NCBI GenBank assembly: GCA_902825945.1
Contig: CADECY010000038.1
Location: 7,749 to 54,984 of the forward strand
Source of the DNA: an uncultured Acidobacteriota bacterium
GTDB lineage: Bacteria; Acidobacteriota; Terriglobia; Bryobacterales; Bryobacteraceae
Length of the DNA stretch: 47,236 bases
Reading direction: 5' to 3'
Shown: positions 44,279-47,236 of the stretch, piece after piece
Numbering within the stretch: the first letter of the stretch is position 1
Layout of the letters: every line of letters starts with the position of its first letter
Made by a program: the position numbers and the translations under genes
The notes under the pieces: generated by a model
What the model saw: only the letters and a program-made list of their open reading frames with translations
What the model was told of the DNA's origin: nothing
Database searches by the model: none

Positions 44279-44917
44279 TCACCGGACGAGGCCGAACTCC
44301 GTCAGCGCTCTGCCCACCGTCAGGTTCCAGGCCAAGCTCGCGAACTCGTGCTCCACCAACCGCCGCTCTCCCGGCGCCAGCCACCACCGCTCCGGGTGAA
44401 ACTGCGGATCGTCCGCGGGCCCCATTCCGAACTCGATTCCGGGGACCAGGGCGCGGAAGATCGCCAATGCTCTCCGTGAGTGGTAGTTGCTCGTGACGAG
44501 CAGCACCTTCTTGACCCGGAGCCTTTCGAGCTCAGGGCGCAGCGTAACCGCCTCTTCCAGCGTATTCCGGGCCCGGTGCTGGAATCCGAGGAAGAGCGAT
44601 CGCGGAAAGCCATGCTTGCGGGTCAGATATTCGATCGCCAGATCGCTTTCGAACTGCTGGTGATACGGGGGCCCGCTGATCAACACCCGGGGCGCCACTC
44701 CCTCGGTGCCCAAACGAGCCGCGTGTACGACCCGTGCGCCGAAAAAATCCCCCCCGAGCACCAGGATCAGATCCGGTTGCGCCAGCGATGCCTCGGCCAC
44801 CAGAAAGCGCCCGGCCATCCGGTAGAGGTTCTCTCTCGGAACTGCGGCTAACGCAGCGATCGCGAGGCCGACGGTCAAGATCGCGCATCCCGCGAACGCG
44901 CGGCCCGTTCGTCTCAC
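44279..44917 (-). CDS. YdcF/DUF218 family membrane protein
   Basis: A 212-residue ElyC/SanA/YdcF-type protein. One N-terminal helix (GCAILTVGLAIAALAAV) is followed by the DUF218 domain: LILVLGGDFFGARV, VLISGPPYHQQFESD, RNTLEEAVTLRPELE and VLLVTSNYHSRRALAIF. Such proteins act in the envelope, possibly on polyprenyl-linked intermediates. I choose GTG 44917, eight bases after the TPR gene stop; a longer frame to 44968 would overlap that gene. It is co-transcribed with the TPR lipoprotein. Confidence 0.85.
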   Translation of the reverse strand: MRRTGRAFAGCAILTVGLAIAALAAVPRENLYRMAGRFLVAEASLAQPDLILVLGGDFFGARVVHAARLGTEGVAPRVLISGPPYHQQFESDLAIEYLTRKHGFPRSLFLGFQHRARNTLEEAVTLRPELERLRVKKVLLVTSNYHSRRALAIFRALVPGIEFGMGPADDPQFHPERWWLAPGERRLVEHEFASLAWNLTVGRALTEFGLVR

Positions 44918-44924
44918 TCGTCTG

Positions 44925-47216
44925 TCAACTGATCGACCGCAGCAGTTCGCGGATCTGGCTAGCCACATCCGCCGCGGGATTCTTGGAGAGTGCCCTCTCG
45001 AGATCGAGCCGCGCCTTCTCCCGCTCTCCCTTGCCGATCAACGCCGACGCGGAGTGGTACAGAACGGTCGGGTCGTCGGGATGTTTGCCCTTCAGTCTCG
45101 TGAAAACCTGGGTAGCCGCGTCGAATTGTTTTCGCTTCAGGTAGATCGTACCGAGAGTATCGAGGAAGAACATATTCTCCGGCTGCTTGCGAAGCGCTTC
45201 CTGCACCAGCTTCTCGGCTTCTTCGAGATTGCTTCCATTCTCCGTCAACAGATAAGCGAGATTGTTGAGCAGAATCGGCTGGTCCGGCGCCAGCCGAATC
45301 GCTTTCCGGTAAGCCTCGAGCGCTTCCTGCTTCTTGCCGCTGACTTCCAGCATATGGGCAAGCGCTCCGGCGGAGGCCGGATCCTCGCCGTTCAGCGCCA
45401 CCGACGCCCGATAATACTCGATCGCCTTCCCGGTTTCGCCCTTGAATTGATAGGACTGTCCCATCAGCGCCTGAATTTCGGCCGACTTCGGATTGCGGTC
45501 GATCAACTGCTGATATTGCGCCTGGGCTTCGTTGAACTTGCCGGTGCTGAGCAACACACTCGCCAGCAACACGCGCAGGTCCTTGTCGTTGGGCTCCTTG
45601 GCCAACTCCTTTTCGAGCATGGCGACCGCCAATCCCGGCTGGCGTTGAAGCCGGTAAGTCTGCACCAGGCCCAGGAACGGGCGCAGGTCCCGCTGACCGG
45701 GGCGGATCGCCGCGCGCAGGCGCTCTTCCGCCTCCCGGTACTGCTTCTGGACCATTTCAATCAGACTCAACTGCAGTTGGACGTCCACCGACGCGGGAAA
45801 CTCCTTTTGCAGTTGTATCAACTCCTGCTTGGCCTGCTGGTAGGTTCCCGTTCCCACCAGCCCGGCGGCCCGCAGAAATCGCGCCCCGCTGTGGCGCGGC
45901 TGCTGGGCCATGATCTCATTCGCGATGGACAGGACCGTATCGAATTGGCCCTCCCGCTGTGCGATTCTCGCCAACAACAGCTTGGGTTCCAGATATCCAG
46001 GCTGTAAACGGGTGGATTGCGACAGGTGAGCCTTGGCGGACGTCGCGTTTCCCTTCGACAGAAACGCGCGCCCATACTCGAATTGAAACGACGCGTCTCC
46101 GCGGGAATCTGCTTCCAAACGTTGATACTCCGCCAAAGCGCGATCCAGTTCGGCGGGCGTTCCAGCCGCCAGCAACTGGGCCAACTGCCTCCGGATATTG
46201 GCGTTTCCGGGAAGGGTTCGAATGCCTTCGTCGAGCGCCGCCAATGCCTGATCCCGCTGTCCGGCGGCTGTGTGGACCGCCGCGATTCGCTGATAATAAT
46301 TGGCGGGCTCGGCCGACTTCCCGTTCAGGCCATCCCGGTAGGCCGTGATCGCACGGGTCCAATTCTGCGTCGCCGCATAGTAGTCGCCCGCCGTCAAAAG
46401 ACCATCGCGAAAGCTACCGGCGGTGAGGCGTTGAATCGCGGCGGCTTCCTGTTCTGGCTGATTCAGGCGCCGAAAATGGGCGGCGAGCATGAGCACCGGC
46501 TCTGTTTCACTCGGGTGCTGCTTGGCGTAATCTTCCAGCAGGGCCTGCGCTTCCGCGATCCGCTTCGTGTTCATGTAATGGCCGTAGAGCCGGTTATACA
46601 CAATGGTATTTCCCAAGCCCTCGCCCACCACGCGAACGGCCAACGACTCCGCCTCACCCGCCTGATCGTTCCGGAACAGCACGTCAACCAGCGGACCCAG
46701 GACGTTGGGCTGTTTCGGTTTCACCTCGTCAGCCTCACGCAGCAGGCGGGCCGCCTCCATCAATCGCCTGTCCGCCGAGGCCAAATAGCCCTTCAATCGC
46801 AGACCGTCGAAAGACTTGGGATTCCGTAGAAGGTTGTCGGCGATCTCGTCGGCCTTCTTGTAGAACGCCGTGCCCGATGCCCCTGCCTGTGTGTAGGCGG
46901 TAAACGAGAGATCGCCTAACTTGACGAGCGCGTCCGTGTTCTGGGGGTTCAATTGAATCGCCCGGTTCAATGCCTGGAACGCTTCGATTCCCTTTCCCTG
47001 CTCGATCTCGCTGAGACCTAGCTTGTAGTAGGCGATCGCAAGATTGTTGTCCTTGCCGATCGCCGCGCGGTAGCTCAGCGAGGCGTCGGCGAACGCTTTC
47101 CGCTCGAAGTGCCCGTCTCCCCGTTGCACGTAGTCCGCCGCGCTTCGGCCGCAGCTAGCGAAGCCGAAACACAGGATCGCAATGATGATGAACAATCGTG
47201 AAGTGATACACAGCAC
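44925..47216 (-). CDS. TPR-repeat lipoprotein (PrsT-like), second copy
   Basis: A 763-residue paralogue of the lipoprotein at 39.9 kb. Signal peptide with lipobox FASC (C22 is the lipid cysteine), then about twenty TPR units (YVQRGDGHFERKAFADASLSY at the start; a run of KPGYLEPKLLLARIA-like units; a final block TVLYHSASALIGKGEREKAR). GTG start at 47216, supported by GGAGGG five bases upstream (47222-47227). Overall length and repeat order match the other copy, but the residues differ widely, so the duplication is old. It precedes the YdcF gene. Likely outer-membrane or periplasmic scaffold for polysaccharide or PEP-CTERM protein export (inference). Confidence 0.9.
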   Translation of the reverse strand: MLCITSRLFIIIAILCFGFASCGRSAADYVQRGDGHFERKAFADASLSYRAAIGKDNNLAIAYYKLGLSEIEQGKGIEAFQALNRAIQLNPQNTDALVKLGDLSFTAYTQAGASGTAFYKKADEIADNLLRNPKSFDGLRLKGYLASADRRLMEAARLLREADEVKPKQPNVLGPLVDVLFRNDQAGEAESLAVRVVGEGLGNTIVYNRLYGHYMNTKRIAEAQALLEDYAKQHPSETEPVLMLAAHFRRLNQPEQEAAAIQRLTAGSFRDGLLTAGDYYAATQNWTRAITAYRDGLNGKSAEPANYYQRIAAVHTAAGQRDQALAALDEGIRTLPGNANIRRQLAQLLAAGTPAELDRALAEYQRLEADSRGDASFQFEYGRAFLSKGNATSAKAHLSQSTRLQPGYLEPKLLLARIAQREGQFDTVLSIANEIMAQQPRHSGARFLRAAGLVGTGTYQQAKQELIQLQKEFPASVDVQLQLSLIEMVQKQYREAEERLRAAIRPGQRDLRPFLGLVQTYRLQRQPGLAVAMLEKELAKEPNDKDLRVLLASVLLSTGKFNEAQAQYQQLIDRNPKSAEIQALMGQSYQFKGETGKAIEYYRASVALNGEDPASAGALAHMLEVSGKKQEALEAYRKAIRLAPDQPILLNNLAYLLTENGSNLEEAEKLVQEALRKQPENMFFLDTLGTIYLKRKQFDAATQVFTRLKGKHPDDPTVLYHSASALIGKGEREKARLDLERALSKNPAADVASQIRELLRSIS

Positions 47217-47236
47217 AGTGGCCCTCCGGAGCTTGC

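Overview
The window is a GC-rich (roughly 60 %) bacterial chromosome segment dominated by surface polysaccharide genes. An exosortase with its EpsI partner, a PEP-CTERM substrate, a PEP-CTERM-type FemAB protein, giant TPR lipoproteins, an Ig-repeat cytochrome-like secreted protein and an Rpn/DUF4351 nuclease together suggest an Acidobacteriota genome, most like the Solibacteres/Bryobacterales. That placement is inference from gene content; there is no rRNA or other marker here.

Layout. (1) 1-3.4 kb: genome-plasticity debris (a HigB/RelE-like toxin relic fused to an unknown tail, an Rpn-type nuclease and a frameshifted copy of its tail), then a secreted M20 peptidase. (2) 3.4-11.2 kb, minus strand: zinc-ribbon protein, dodecin, and an EPS precursor module read as wecB - phosphoglycosyl transferase - WecD-like acetyltransferase - membrane-anchored epimerase, then a gene-free gap and a FemAB protein coupled to a membrane GT2. 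(3) 11.8-19.4 kb, plus strand: a large secreted malectin/Ig/cytochrome c-like protein followed by acyltransferase-3, methyltransferase, GT2 and polysaccharide pyruvyl transferase. This block looks less GC-rich and may be an insertion. (4) 39.0-19.6 kb, minus strand: one very compact run of 17 genes or relics, nearly all joined by stop/start overlaps: GT4, Wzc-like copolymerase/kinase, exosortase, EpsI, GT4, Wzy/WaaL-like polymerase, GT4, methyltransferase, pyruvyl transferase, MsbA-like ABC transporter, GT-A transferase, GT4, GT4, a broken acyltransferase, then three more GT4s. (5) 39.0-44.2 kb, plus strand: a secreted seven-repeat cysteine-pair protein, a TPR lipoprotein, a PEP-CTERM protein with a strong terminator, and a GT4. 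(6) 47.2-44.3 kb, minus strand: a second TPR lipoprotein and a YdcF/DUF218 protein.

How it fits together (inference). Module 2 supplies an activated, lipid-linked first sugar. The many GT4/GT2 enzymes extend it, and methyl-, acyl- and pyruvyl-transferases decorate it. The ABC protein is the only flippase candidate seen; the O-antigen-ligase-like protein polymerises and the Wzc-like protein controls chain length. The exosortase/EpsI pair would process PEP-CTERM proteins such as the one at 42.3 kb, tying protein sorting to polysaccharide export. The two TPR lipoproteins, the cysteine-repeat protein and the PEP-CTERM protein look like the envelope-side part of the system and are the least described components.

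No tRNA, rRNA, CRISPR array or intact insertion sequence was seen.
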